DNA of 64,000 bases from Dysgonomonas hofstadii (GTDB taxonomy: Bacteria; Bacteroidota; Bacteroidia; Bacteroidales; Dysgonomonadaceae): positions 124,001 through 188,000 of the forward strand of contig NZ_JACIEP010000005.1 in assembly GCF_014196915.1 (NCBI RefSeq). Reading direction: 5' to 3'. Below, in pieces: positions 1 through 9,098 of this stretch; position 1 is the stretch's first letter, and each line of letters begins with the position of its first letter. A program made the translations under genes and the position numbers. The notes below the pieces were generated by a model that worked only from the letters and a program-made list of their open reading frames with translations, was not told the DNA's origin and ran no database searches.

Positions 1-2920
1 TTTCTTTTGGAGTAATAAATTTGCCATCAGAGCCTATGTCCGAGGCAACTACATTGTAAGGGCCTCTTTCTCCAGGGTAGAAAGACAGGTTCAGTGCCGA
101 AATCGTGGCGGCTTCATTATATGCCAGGTCTTTGTTCGGATATATTTCATTAATATAAATCTCACGCACAAAGTGATTTGATAGTTGATCCAGATCATCT
201 TTTATATGTTGAGGAGTCAGCGACGAACCTTTGCGGTTAAATAATCCGTCTATCGAAAACCATGACAGCAGCGCCCTGTTCTTCCCATAGTTTATGTCGT
301 TGCTTAATTTCGATTCTTCAAACATACTTGGGGTTGACGATAATGTCCAGGCATACGGACTTTTTATGTCGATACGTGACTGGGATGATTCAAAATCGTC
401 AAGATACGAATATCCACCGGCTTCTTTATTTTGGTAATGCCCGGCGATCAGATGCGCAAATTCGGCATTGAAGTTTATTTGCGACGGTTGTGTTGCGTTT
501 ACAAACGGCAGTTTATCAATCAGGTTGGTAAGCCACATCGATTCGGTTCGGAATGAGGTGTTTAGTCCCCACAGGGTATTTTTTACCGATTCGTTTCCGA
601 TTTCGGTTTTGGTGGTCAGCGGCTTTTCGTAATAGTGCATGATGGTACCGCCGATATTGAAATTTTTGGAAATATCGTAGCTCAGGTTAAGCCCTAGTAA
701 TGTTTTTCTTTGCATACTCAGTGACATGCCTTCGCTCGTTACCTGTATGGGGGTATTCGAATCTATCAGGTTCTGGTTGATGATGGTTACTTTACCTGCA
801 ATATAATCGACAATGTAGTCTACACCCTCTGTCAGCGGAGCTCCTGCTGCTGTGAGTACTACAGATCCTTGTGGGATATTTGTTGATCCAAGATCTATTT
901 CCGCATTGTTTGTACCCGATCCCCTGTACGATCCAAATAGCTTGAACTTGTTTTTCTCTGCTATCTGGCGTGCAACAGTAAGTGTAGAGTCGTATAATTC
1001 GTCATAAACATATTTATCTGCTATTGCATCGTATCCTATCTTCTTTCGCAAGTGGTCACCGAATGGCTCTACCACAGGAAAGAAGATACGTCCGGTCTGG
1101 GAGTTGACGGTGAATCCTTCCACGAAGTCGAAAATACCATCGCCCGAGATCGTGTCGCCCCGGTTTACTTCATTGTTACGGGAATCCAGCCGGTCGAGGC
1201 TCATCACCTGCAACAGACGTTGGTTTTTTATCTTACCTTCGGGGATATAGTTGATATATGTACCCAGTGTATCTGATTGATAGGAGATATTCAGCCGGAA
1301 GCGGTCTTGCTGTATGGCGTTGTCGCTGATGCGGTAAACGTTTTTCATCATCAGATCCCATGAGTAAGAGGATGGAGTAAGAGAAACAGGCTTTAATAAT
1401 TTTACGATAAGTGTTCCCAGATTACTGCTGTCTGAAGTATTGTTCTTGTCAATATTATCAGTTGATAGTTCTCCAACTCTGTAAGTATTGCCTTTCATCG
1501 TGTATTCGAATGCCACTGCAAGCACTTCGTCCGCCTGTAGTGCCGAACTTAGTGAGATATATCCTAATTGTGCATTGTAAGAGTATTCGGAAGAACTAAG
1601 CAGACGTGCGCTCTCTACTTTCTCATAATCTAAGCCAGTTTCCAGGTTTTGCTCACCTTGCAGATAAGATGTGATTTGCGTTATATCTCTTACCTTTGAT
1701 TCGTCTTTATAGGTGCTATATAAGTTGTTGACTTTATTAGAAGGAATGTTTTCACTTCCTACCTTTGACCAGCGTATAGTATTTTTTATAGAATCATGCT
1801 CTGCCAGATCTGCAAAAGCTACAATGTTGCGCGATTGAGTATAATCGCCCCGCTTGTTGGTTATCCACACTTCCATTTTGGTAATGGTTACGGCCGACTG
1901 GACATAGGGAATCTTGCTCATCGCATAATCATAGTTGTCCCTGAAGTAATGCCCTAAGAAAAAGTGCCTGTTTTCGTCGTATTCGTCAGCCCTTATTTCA
2001 TATTCAAGGTTTTGTACTCCGCCCTGAGAATTTGTCGTTTGCGACTGTGATTCCTGTTGTGAGACTACAGCGTTTACCCGTAGTTTTCCAAATTGTAGTT
2101 CTGTGTTTATTCCGAATAGGGCAGTACCTCCATTGATCAGGGAATTAGTGGTGCTCATGCTGACGTTACCTGCCTCTATTTTCTTTACTATTTCGTCTTC
2201 CTGACCTTCGTAGCCCAGTTTTAGCTTTTTTGAATCGAAGTCGTAGAGGGCTTTTGTGTCATAGTTCATCCCGAAATTGATCTTATCGCCTACGGATGCG
2301 GTTACGTTTAATTGTATATCCTGGTCGAAATCGAAAGCCGTGCGCTTACGGTTGCGTTCCGACAGGGTAGGGTTGTCCGAGCTATTGTATTTTACACCCA
2401 TCTTGGCCTCAACATATCCCTGCGTTCTCACCTTTACACCTCCGGCGCCAAAAAGACGTTCGGCCGGGCCAATATTCAGTTGTATATCTTTCAATGAAAA
2501 CTCGTCCTTATCTGCTTCCTCACCCGGAGTATAGGTATTGCGCCCTCTGAAATAGCTCGACATAGATTCTTTCAGTCTATAATCCATATATTCTTCAGGG
2601 GTCAGAGAGAAAGGGGTGGATATTTCTTCATCTCCTATTTTGGTGCGGAAGATGTAAAGACCGGTCTTCGGGTCGTATTCTATTGTCGTTTTCAGGTTCG
2701 AAGGATCTTTCAGATCCACTGGTGGTTTACCCTTCAGGTCTTTGTATGTGGTGATCTGTGTTTTTTTTACGGGATAACGGGGTGCTGTGTCATTGGCTTG
2801 GTGAGATATGTTTTCGGCTTCGGGAAAAGAAAAATCCGGCTTTCCGGATATGCCGGAAAACAAACTTACCGAACTAATGAACAGAGTTGTTATGAATAAA
2901 TATTTACTATATTTTTTCAA
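1..2920 (-). CDS. sprA: SprA, T9SS outer-membrane translocon protein (5' part only)
   Basis: This is the N-terminal 973 codons of a very large reading frame that runs off the left edge of the window without a stop. I translated the first ~300 and the last 20 codons and both are open. The product matches SprA (cell-surface gliding protein), the giant outer-membrane channel of the type IX secretion system, usually about 2,400 residues, so some 60% is missing here. It opens with a signal peptide (MKKYSKYLFITTLFISS...), followed by a SprA N-terminal type region (e.g. RLFGAGGVKVRTQGYVE). The best start is a TTG at 2918-2920, 14 bases after the ruvA stop; no ATG gives the signal peptide. ruvA and sprA being adjacent and co-directional is a familiar Bacteroidota arrangement. 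Family call secure; start codon inferred. Confidence 0.9.
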   Translation of the reverse strand, partial: MKKYSKYLFITTLFISSVSLFSGISGKPDFSFPEAENISHQANDTAPRYPVKKTQITTYKDLKGKPPVDLKDPSNLKTTIEYDPKTGLYIFRTKIGDEEISTPFSLTPEEYMDYRLKESMSSYFRGRNTYTPGEEADKDEFSLKDIQLNIGPAERLFGAGGVKVRTQGYVEAKMGVKYNSSDNPTLSERNRKRTAFDFDQDIQLNVTASVGDKINFGMNYDTKALYDFDSKKLKLGYEGQEDEIVKKIEAGNVSMSTTNSLINGGTALFGINTELQFGKLRVNAVVSQQESQSQTTNSQGGVQNLEYEIRADEYDENRHFFLGHYFRDNYDYAMSKIPYVQSAVTITKMEVWITNKRGDYTQSRNIVAFADLAEHDSIKNTIRWSKVGSENIPSNKVNNLYSTYKDESKVRDITQITSYLQGEQNLETGLDYEKVESARLLSSSEYSYNAQLGYISLSSALQADEVLAVAFEYTMKGNTYRVGELSTDNIDKNNTSDSSNLGTLIVKLLKPVSLTPSSYSWDLMMKNVYRISDNAIQQDRFRLNISYQSDTLGTYINYIPEGKIKNQRLLQVMSLDRLDSRNNEVNRGDTISGDGIFDFVEGFTVNSQTGRIFFPVVEPFGDHLRKKIGYDAIADKYVYDELYDSTLTVARQIAEKNKFKLFGSYRGSGTNNAEIDLGSTNIPQGSVVLTAAGAPLTEGVDYIVDYIAGKVTIINQNLIDSNTPIQVTSEGMSLSMQRKTLLGLNLSYDISKNFNIGGTIMHYYEKPLTTKTEIGNESVKNTLWGLNTSFRTESMWLTNLIDKLPFVNATQPSQINFNAEFAHLIAGHYQNKEAGGYSYLDDFESSQSRIDIKSPYAWTLSSTPSMFEESKLSNDINYGKNRALLSWFSIDGLFNRKGSSLTPQHIKDDLDQLSNHFVREIYINEIYPNKDLAYNEAATISALNLSFYPGERGPYNVVASDIGSDGKFITPKE

Positions 2921-2934
2921 TTCCGTAAAAAAAA

Positions 2935-3516
2935 TTAGAGCATTTTGAGTGCTGTCTTTATTATTTCTTCGACTACACTATCCGGCTTATCCTTTAATAT
3001 TTTCGCTACCACTTTTTGCGATGCCTGTTGCGGGAATCCCAGCATTACAAGCGCTGCAATGGCTTCTTCACCCGAAGGATGAGAAACAGGAAATATGTCA
3101 GCTTGATCTATGCCTGTTGTTTTAATCTTGTCTTTCAGGTCGACGATCACACGCTGTGCTGTTTTCAATCCTATACCTTTCACTGTTTTCAGCATGTCGG
3201 CATTGCCCGATGCTATTACATTAGCCAGTTCCTGTGTGTTCATCGATGATAACATCACGCGCGCGGTTCCTGCTCCGATGCCCGAAACGCTGATAAGTAG
3301 AAGAAACATTTCACGCTCTTGTTTGTCTGTAAAGCCGAACAAAACGTGAGCATCCTCCCTAATGGATTCGTATACAAAGAGTTTAGCTTCTTTCTTTCCT
3401 GAAAGTCTGGTGTATGTATTTAGTGAAATATTGATGAAATAGCCTATATTATATGTTTCCAGAGTAACTGATGTTGGTGTAAGTTCAGCTATTTCACCTT
3501 TTATATAATCTATCAT
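2935..3516 (-). CDS. ruvA: Holliday junction branch-migration protein RuvA
   Basis: 193 residues, normal RuvA length. RuvA tetramers bind four-way junctions and load the RuvB motor during recombination and repair. The N-terminal OB-fold domain covers about residues 1-64 ([20 protein letters not shown]). Two helix-hairpin-helix motifs follow, SGIGAGTA at 78-85 and VKGIGLKTA at 112-120, then a C-terminal RuvB-contacting domain at about 145-193. A TAnnTTTG promoter element (TATTTTTG, minus strand, 3552-3559) lies about 40 bases upstream of the ATG. The next gene, sprA, starts 14 bases downstream, so the two are probably co-transcribed. ruvB is not in the window. Confidence 0.97.
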   Translation of the reverse strand: MIDYIKGEIAELTPTSVTLETYNIGYFINISLNTYTRLSGKKEAKLFVYESIREDAHVLFGFTDKQEREMFLLLISVSGIGAGTARVMLSSMNTQELANVIASGNADMLKTVKGIGLKTAQRVIVDLKDKIKTTGIDQADIFPVSHPSGEEAIAALVMLGFPQQASQKVVAKILKDKPDSVVEEIIKTALKML

Positions 3517-3611
3517 ATTTGTAGTTCTTATTTATTCCAGAATTAATAACGCAAAAATACATTAAAAAGTATATTAATGTGTAAATTATTGTTGTTATAA
3601 ATCGGTTGTTT

Positions 3612-4046
3612 ATTTTTTACTACGCACAATCAAAGATTGCTTGTCATTCTTTTGACTCGCCTACGCTTCGTCGATCGTTGATTGGCCAAATCCCCAAAAG
3701 AATGCAAAAAGTCTTTGGTGGCTCGCCCTCCGTGTTACCCGCTACAGGCTCACGGACTAAATTAAAAGATTGTCCTATCGGATGCTTTTAATTTCACGTC
3801 CCTTTCACTTGACGGGTGCCCAGCACTCCGGCCTAATGCCACCGGGCGAAGCCACTAGTGCGTCAGCTTCCCGTGCATAGGTTTACAAGCCGGGCGCCTG
3901 ACGGCTGAAGGCGGTGTGAAACCAAATACTGTTTGAGCCGTAGGCGAGTTTATCTGGTTTAGCCGGCAAAGCCAATGTCAGGTCGGCGGTAAACGAAGTA
4001 GCCTTTTGGTTCGTTTTGGGCAATGCCAAAATGAACAAAATAAACG
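3612..4046 (+). repeat. Dispersed repeat R2, copy 1
   Basis: About 430 bp that reappear in the same orientation at 18204-18655. Shared landmarks include CGCACAATC near the left end, CTTTGGTGGCTC, GACGGGTGCCC, ATGCCACCGGGCGAAGCCAC, GGTGTGAAACCAAATA and TTCGTTTTGGGCAATGCCA near the right end. It is GC-richer than its surroundings. Open frames here are short and not the same in the two copies, so I do not call a protein. This copy carries the 30-bp unit at 3654-3683, where copy 2 has none. Elements like this look familiar from Bacteroidota intergenic regions, but I cannot name the family. Confidence 0.8.
3654..3683 (-). repeat. 30-bp palindromic unit (filled site 1)
   Basis: One of six related 30-bp units in the window. 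On the minus strand it begins AATCAACGATCG and ends AGGCGAGTC. It sits in the loop of a hairpin of R2 copy 1; R2 copy 2 lacks it at the equivalent place (about 18240), giving a filled/empty pair. Confidence 0.75.
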
Positions 4047-4123
4047 ACTTTTTTTATATTCCGATAAACTGATGAATCCCTTTTATTTGTCAGGCAAAGA
4101 TAAAACATTCGGATTAGATTTTA

Positions 4124-4131
4124 TACCTTTG
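4124..4131 (+). promoter_or_regulatory. Bacteroidota -7 element before the nitroreductase
   Basis: TACCTTTG matches TAnnTTTG, 33 bases before the ATG at 4165. No clear -33 box at the right spacing. It supports the internal start rather than the longer open frame that begins inside R2. Confidence 0.45.
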
Positions 4132-4164
4132 TTTCTTTCATCTACATTAAATTATAATAGTAAT

Positions 4165-4803
4165 ATGCAATTAAAGGAAGTTAAAAGCAGGGAAAATCTA
4201 TTGTTCATGGAACGGACTTCGATAAGAAAGTACGATCCGGCAGTGAAAATAAGTAAGGAAGAGATGGCAAATATATTGCAGGATGCCATGACGGCCCCAT
4301 CATCTTTCAATCTGCAACCCTGGCGTTTTTTTGTGATAGACAGCAAAGAGGGCAAAGAAATGATAAAACCCTACATGATGTTCAACCAGATTCAGTGGGA
4401 GACATCGTCGGCCATCATAGCCATATATGGCGATATGGATAACTATACTTCTGCCGATAAGGTATTGTCGGCCAATGTGGAACACGGACTGATGACACAG
4501 GAATATAAAGATAAGATGCTGGAAATGATGACAGGCTACGGAGCCAGTTATACCGAAGACAGGTTGAAGAACTCGGTTTTTCTCGATTGCGGCTTTGTTA
4601 TCATGCAACTGATGTTGTCGGCTAAAAATTATGGTTATGATACTAATCCTATAGGAGGATTCCAACGGAAAGAACTAACCGAAGCTTTAGGGCTGGATGC
4701 TAGCCGGTATATGCCTGTTCTTCTGTTATCTATAGGTAAAGCAGCAGAGGGTGGTAAGCCATCTGTCCGTTTTTCTGTGGACGAAGTTGCGCAGTGGAGA
4801 TAA
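4165..4803 (+). CDS. Cytoplasmic nitroreductase-family oxidoreductase
   Basis: 212 residues. Nitroreductase-fold flavoenzymes bind FMN and use NAD(P)H to reduce quinones or nitro compounds; the real substrate cannot be told. The N-terminal FMN-binding signature is RTSIRKYDP, followed by APSSFNLQPWRFFVI, which is typical of the family. The open frame extends upstream to 4006 but that part lies in repeat R2, and the TAnnTTTG element at 4124-4131 falls inside it, so I start at the ATG at 4165. No signal peptide, unlike the second nitroreductase at 16457. It stands alone, between R2 copy 1 and R1 copy A. Confidence 0.87.
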   Translation: MQLKEVKSRENLLFMERTSIRKYDPAVKISKEEMANILQDAMTAPSSFNLQPWRFFVIDSKEGKEMIKPYMMFNQIQWETSSAIIAIYGDMDNYTSADKVLSANVEHGLMTQEYKDKMLEMMTGYGASYTEDRLKNSVFLDCGFVIMQLMLSAKNYGYDTNPIGGFQRKELTEALGLDASRYMPVLLLSIGKAAEGGKPSVRFSVDEVAQWR

Positions 4804-4878
4804 AAATGATGTGGATGAACAAATGGTTTTAATTGGAGTTCTATAATTGTATTATTGAGTGACAATTAAAATCAGGGA

Positions 4879-5190
4879 AGTTTATCTATAGTAATAGAGT
4901 AGTTAGTAGAAGCTCCCTCTGGCGCGGGGGAGAGAAACAGAGAGTATAAATAAAAATTGAACTTAGCGCCTTTGCAGGAAAATCTGTCAGGAGTGTCAGG
5001 TTTTTATACTTTGTCATACTGGAGCGAAGCGAAGCATCCAAAATATAGATCCTTCGTTTCTCAGGATGCCAAAATGGAAGATAAATAATTTGTCAGGAGG
5101 GTCAGGTTTTGGTCGAAAATGCTGCAAAAGTGTAACATTTTAGTAAAAAAGCTAATAGCTAACAGGTAAAAAGTGTCAGGTTTTGGTTAT
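4879..5190 (+). repeat. Dispersed repeat R1, copy A
   Basis: About 310 bp repeated directly at 15850-16380. Shared blocks include GTTTATCTATAG at the left, then GAGAAACAGAGAG, AATAAAAATTGAACTT, CTGTCAGGAGTGTCAGG, GGAGCGAAGCGAAGCATCC and GGTCGAAAATGCTGCAAAAG. Three TGTCAGG-type direct repeats lie inside (about 4986, 5092, 5174). The inner 5012-5068 part belongs to the widespread imperfect palindromes that pair GAGCGAAGCGAAG with CTTCGTTTCTCAGGAT. No gene is visible in 4804-5262 apart from this repeat. Copy A lacks both insertions found in copy B. Confidence 0.8.
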
Positions 5191-5262
5191 CGATTAGGAC
5201 GCTATAAAGTGTAAATGTCAGATAAAGAGAAATTTAAAATTGTAACTTAATAATCATGGTGT

Positions 5263-7353
5263 ATGAAGAAAATAATTATTTCAATTTTACTATTAATAAT
5301 AGCAATGACAACAGTAGAAGCGCAAAATCCGTTTTTTAAGGCGTATAAGACTCCATACGAGACGCCACCGTTCGATAAGATTAAGAATGAGCATTACGAG
5401 CCTGCCATAGATAAAGGCATCGAAGAACATAAGAAAGAGATTAACAGTATTGTAGTTGTACGGTCTGTGCCGACGTTCGAAAATACAATCCTGCGACTGG
5501 AAGAATCCGGCAAACTTTTAAGCAAAGTAACGTCTGTATTCTTTAACTTGTTGAGTGCCGAGAGCGATGATGAAATGCTGGAGATAGCACAACGTATACA
5601 ACCTAAATTGTCGGTACACTCTAACGAGATAACTTTAAATGAAGGCTTGTTTCAAAAGGTAAAAGCCGTTTATGACAAGCGTTTCGAATCGAATCTGACA
5701 CCGGAACAGATCCGGCTGGTGGAGAAAACATATCAGGGATTTGAGGACAGCGGTGCAACTCTTACGGGTGCAGACCGGGATAAGTACAAAGAATTATCTA
5801 CAAAATTGAGCCAACTCACATTGACTTTCGGACAGAATGCGCTGAAAGAGAATAATAAATATGAAATGTTGCTGACCAACGAGACCGATCTTGCAGGATT
5901 GCCACAAATGGTGAAAGATGCCGCAGCAGCAAAAGCAAAATCAAAAGACAAAGAGGGCTGGTTGTTCGACCTTTCGGCACCGAGCTATATCGCTTTTATG
6001 AAATACTCTTCGCGCCGCGACCTTCGCGAGAAGATTTACAGGGCTTATACCACCCAGTGCGTTTCGGGAGGGGAATTTGATAACCAAAATAATGTGAAGG
6101 AAATAGCTAAGACCCGTATGGAGATAGCAAATCTACTTGGTTATGAAGATTATGCGTCTTATGTGCTTCGCAACAAAATGGCTAAAGATAAAAAACATGT
6201 ATATGGATTGCTCGATGACCTGTTCAACGCTTACGCTACTGCTGCCCGTCAGGATGTGAAAATGGTAGAGGGCTTTGCTGTAGGTATGGAAAGAAAGGGC
6301 ATAGATCTGATGCCTTGGGACTGGTCTTATTATTCAGAAAAACTGAAAGATGCGAAGTATAGCGTGAGCGATGAGCTTGTACGCCCTTACTTTGAGCTGG
6401 AAAACGTAAAGAAAGGTGTTTTCGGGCTGGCAACAGATCTTTATGGAATCACATTTAAGAAAAATACAAATATCCCTGTCTATCATTCCGAAGTAGAAGC
6501 TTTTGATGTATTGGACGAGAAGGGAAATTTCCTGGCCGTTCTATATACAGACTTCCATCCTCGTGAAGGAAAGAGACAAGGTGCATGGATGTCTGAGTTT
6601 AAAGGCCAATATGTAGAAAAAGGAAAAGACTCTCGTCCGCATGTGATCATTGTGATGAATTTTACCCGTCCAACAGGAAATGAACCGGCATTGCTAACCT
6701 TTGATGAGGTAGAAACATTTTTGCACGAGTTTGGTCATGCATTGCATGGCATGCTGACCAAATGTACATACGAGTCACTGTCGGGTACCAATGTGTTGCA
6801 CGACTTTGTTGAGCTTCCGTCACAGATAATGGAAAACTGGCTGACAGAAAAGGAATATCTCGATAAGTTTGCCGTGCACTATAAAACAGGAGAGAAGATT
6901 CCGGCCGGATTGGTACAGAAGCTGGTTGATGCAGCTAATTTCAATGCGGGGTATTTGTGCTACAGGCAGTTGTCGTTCGGATATCTTGATATGGGATGGC
7001 ATACGCTGACAAAAGCTTATGAGGGGGATGTTATTTCATTCGAGCGCAATGCTATGGCAAAGACAGCCATGTTGCCACTTGTAGACGGTGCTGCTATGTC
7101 CACTTCATTCAGTCATATATTCTCGGGAGGATATGCTGCAGGCTATTATGGTTACAAATGGGCTGAGGTGCTCGATGCAGATGCTTTTGCTTTGTTTAAG
7201 GAAACCGGCATCTTTAATAAAGAAACAGCCGGATCTTTCCGTGAAAATATACTGGAAAAAGGTAATACCGAAGAGCCTATGAGCCTGTATGTGAAATTCA
7301 GAGGACAAGAGCCGTCTGTAGATGCATTATTGAAACGGAATGGTATAAAATGA
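5263..7353 (+). CDS. M3-family zinc metallopeptidase (Dcp/oligopeptidase type), exported
   Basis: 696 residues, the usual size for M3 peptidyl-dipeptidase Dcp or oligopeptidase A relatives. These cleave short peptides (Dcp removes C-terminal dipeptides). A signal peptide is clear (MKKIIISILLLIIAMTTVEAQ), so it acts in the periplasm. The zinc site is HEFGHALHG with ligands H488 and H492 and catalytic E489; the third ligand is probably E517 in FVELPSQ. The C-terminal half holds the M3-typical FSHIFSGGYAAGYYGYKWAEVLDADAF region (quoted in part: FSHIFSGGYAAGYYGYKW). It is a single-gene unit behind repeat R1 copy A. Specificity between Dcp and OpdA cannot be set from sequence alone. Confidence 0.92.
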   Translation: MKKIIISILLLIIAMTTVEAQNPFFKAYKTPYETPPFDKIKNEHYEPAIDKGIEEHKKEINSIVVVRSVPTFENTILRLEESGKLLSKVTSVFFNLLSAESDDEMLEIAQRIQPKLSVHSNEITLNEGLFQKVKAVYDKRFESNLTPEQIRLVEKTYQGFEDSGATLTGADRDKYKELSTKLSQLTLTFGQNALKENNKYEMLLTNETDLAGLPQMVKDAAAAKAKSKDKEGWLFDLSAPSYIAFMKYSSRRDLREKIYRAYTTQCVSGGEFDNQNNVKEIAKTRMEIANLLGYEDYASYVLRNKMAKDKKHVYGLLDDLFNAYATAARQDVKMVEGFAVGMERKGIDLMPWDWSYYSEKLKDAKYSVSDELVRPYFELENVKKGVFGLATDLYGITFKKNTNIPVYHSEVEAFDVLDEKGNFLAVLYTDFHPREGKRQGAWMSEFKGQYVEKGKDSRPHVIIVMNFTRPTGNEPALLTFDEVETFLHEFGHALHGMLTKCTYESLSGTNVLHDFVELPSQIMENWLTEKEYLDKFAVHYKTGEKIPAGLVQKLVDAANFNAGYLCYRQLSFGYLDMGWHTLTKAYEGDVISFERNAMAKTAMLPLVDGAAMSTSFSHIFSGGYAAGYYGYKWAEVLDADAFALFKETGIFNKETAGSFRENILEKGNTEEPMSLYVKFRGQEPSVDALLKRNGIK

Positions 7354-7460
7354 GTAATGTAATTTGTTGATTGTGAAGAGGTACGTCCTGTGTGAGGTGC
7401 CTCTTCCTATTTTATGTGCAGAAAAATTTTATACCCTCTTGTTTTTAAGTTAAAATATTG

Positions 7461-7489
7461 TTGTTTTATTAGCATAAACTTTATCTTTG
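7461..7489 (+). promoter_or_regulatory. Promoter of the small gene at 7531
   Basis: TTG at 7461-7463, 18 bp, then TATCTTTG at 7482-7489: a good Bacteroidota -33/-7 pair. It lies about 40 bases before the ATG at 7531 and supports that short gene. Confidence 0.6.
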
Positions 7490-7530
7490 TTGCAGGGAAA
7501 TCTAAGTTGTATTTTTTTGTATGTAGACCT

Positions 7531-7722
7531 ATGAAAAACTTGATTACATACCTGTTTAGTAAAAAAAAGAAAACATATTCACTGATAGCAGGAGAGAATA
7601 AATGCAGTGCGTTAAGAGTGTGTGCTTTGGCTCATGGTGCAAAGGCTGTTAATAGTCAGGACTATGCAGTTATTCAGGCATTGGTAGCAAAAGGTATTGT
7701 TACCGGAGTCAGATTCGCATAA
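7531..7722 (+). CDS. Small basic protein of unknown function
   Basis: 63 residues starting at the ATG at 7531 (MKNLITYLFSKKKKTYSLIA). I do not recognise the family. The first 18 residues are hydrophobic then strongly basic (KKKK), and the rest is predicted mixed helix with two cysteines (C25, C31 region: NKCSALRVCALAHGAK). The open frame extends to 7414, but the promoter at 7461-7489 lies within that extension, so the shorter form is preferred. It is monocistronic, with its own promoter and a separate promoter for the threonine aldolase after it. Coding status is likely rather than proven. Confidence 0.55.
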   Translation: MKNLITYLFSKKKKTYSLIAGENKCSALRVCALAHGAKAVNSQDYAVIQALVAKGIVTGVRFA

Positions 7723-7817
7723 CACTAATAAAAATTATATCACTTTCGTTTAATAAATATTCTGCTATTTTGTCTGTTTTATCATAGAAGCTATTACTTT
7801 TGCTGAAAAGTAATGGA

Positions 7818-8852
7818 ATGGCTATGTTATATGATTTTTCGAACGATTACAGTGAAGGATGCCATCCTTCTATTCTAAAGGTATTGGCAGAAACAAACCT
7901 TATCCAACAGCACGGATATGGTGATGACGAATATTCCGGAAATGTTACTGCTGTGGTACGTAAATTAACCGGTAATGGAAGTTTGGACGTATATATGGTT
8001 GGTGGTGGGACTTTGGCTAATCTGGTTGTACTGTCCTCTCTTTTGAAACCATTCGAATCGGTCATTGCTGCGACAACAGGACATATATTTGCAAATGAAA
8101 CCGGGGCAATAGAGGCTACGGGGCATAAGGTGGAAGCAGCCTGCACGACAGATGGCAAATTAAGACCGGAGGATATAAAACCTTTTTTAAATAAGGCAAG
8201 AGGGCATCATGTTGTCCGTTCCCGTGTCGTTTATATTTCTAATTCTACCGAATTGGGTACAGTGTATACAAAGCAGGAGTTGACATCTTTGTCTGAATTT
8301 TGCAAAGATAATAATCTGTTGCTTTATATGGATGGAGCCAGGTTGCCAATGGCTTTGACGGCAATATCTAACGATCTTACGATGGAAGATATTGCTTCCT
8401 TGACAGATGTGTTTTATATAGGAGGTACAAAATGTGGAGCATTGCTGGGTGAAGCTATTGTTATTGCCAACCCGCAATTGAGAGATGATTTTAAGTACCA
8501 TCTGAAACAACGGGGAGCTCTGGCAGCCAAAAGCCGGACAATTGGAGTCCAGTTTGATCAGTTATTGCGCGATAATCTGATATTTGATTTGGCTGATCAT
8601 GCAAATAAGATGGCGTTGAAATTAGCAGATGCTTTTAAGTCTTTAGATTATAGTTTGCTGGTTGAATCAGATACGAATCAGCTATTTCCTGTATTGCCAA
8701 ATTCTCTGATAAGGGAATTGCAAAAGGAATATGGCTTTATCGTTTGGAATGTGATCGATGCTGATAACTCAGTCGTTCGCCTGATAACATCATGGGCGAC
8801 TCCCGAAAAAGAAGTAGAACGATTCATAAATTATTTAAAAAAGACACATTAA
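7818..8852 (+). CDS. Low-specificity L-threonine aldolase family PLP enzyme
   Basis: 344 residues from the ATG at 7818. Fold-type I PLP lyase that splits L-threonine or L-allo-threonine into glycine and acetaldehyde. Family features: FSNDYSEGCHP near the N-terminus, GGGTLANLVVLSSLL (cofactor phosphate region), YMDGARLPMAL with the PLP-contacting Asp, and GGTKCGALLGEA whose Lys (K205 here) should form the Schiff base. A -7 element TACTTTTG (7795-7802) overlaps the upstream TTG that would lengthen the frame, so ATG 7818 or the second ATG at 7824 is the start. Monocistronic. Related beta-eliminating lyases (tyrosine phenol-lyase group) share the fold, but length and motifs favour the aldolase. 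Confidence 0.9.
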   Translation: MAMLYDFSNDYSEGCHPSILKVLAETNLIQQHGYGDDEYSGNVTAVVRKLTGNGSLDVYMVGGGTLANLVVLSSLLKPFESVIAATTGHIFANETGAIEATGHKVEAACTTDGKLRPEDIKPFLNKARGHHVVRSRVVYISNSTELGTVYTKQELTSLSEFCKDNNLLLYMDGARLPMALTAISNDLTMEDIASLTDVFYIGGTKCGALLGEAIVIANPQLRDDFKYHLKQRGALAAKSRTIGVQFDQLLRDNLIFDLADHANKMALKLADAFKSLDYSLLVESDTNQLFPVLPNSLIRELQKEYGFIVWNVIDADNSVVRLITSWATPEKEVERFINYLKKTH

Positions 8853-9016
8853 GAAATGTGTAAAACAAACACGTGGGCAGATGTTAAATTAACAAATAGA
8901 TATTATCTATGGCTTATTTTCCGAAACGTGCCTTTTTTATAAAACTCTGTTTGTTAGGTTTTTTGTGTTTTTGTGCAAACGATTGCGGAAAACGGTTCTA
9001 TAATATATAGTTGTTC

Positions 9017-9050
9017 TTGCAAGTTTTATTGACAAATGTTAATATCTTTG
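9017..9050 (+). promoter_or_regulatory. Promoter of the ECF sigma factor gene
   Basis: TTG (9017-9019), 23 bp, TATCTTTG (9043-9050). Its position makes the ATG at 9063 almost leaderless and favours the in-frame ATG at 9099. Confidence 0.5.
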
Positions 9051-9098
9051 TATTGTTAAACGATGGCAACGAGAGTTGTTATAAAAAAGACTAGAATT

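Noticed and set aside
4006-4164. N-terminal extension of the cytosolic nitroreductase
   Set aside because: It lies in repeat R2 and contains the likely promoter; residues do not match the family.
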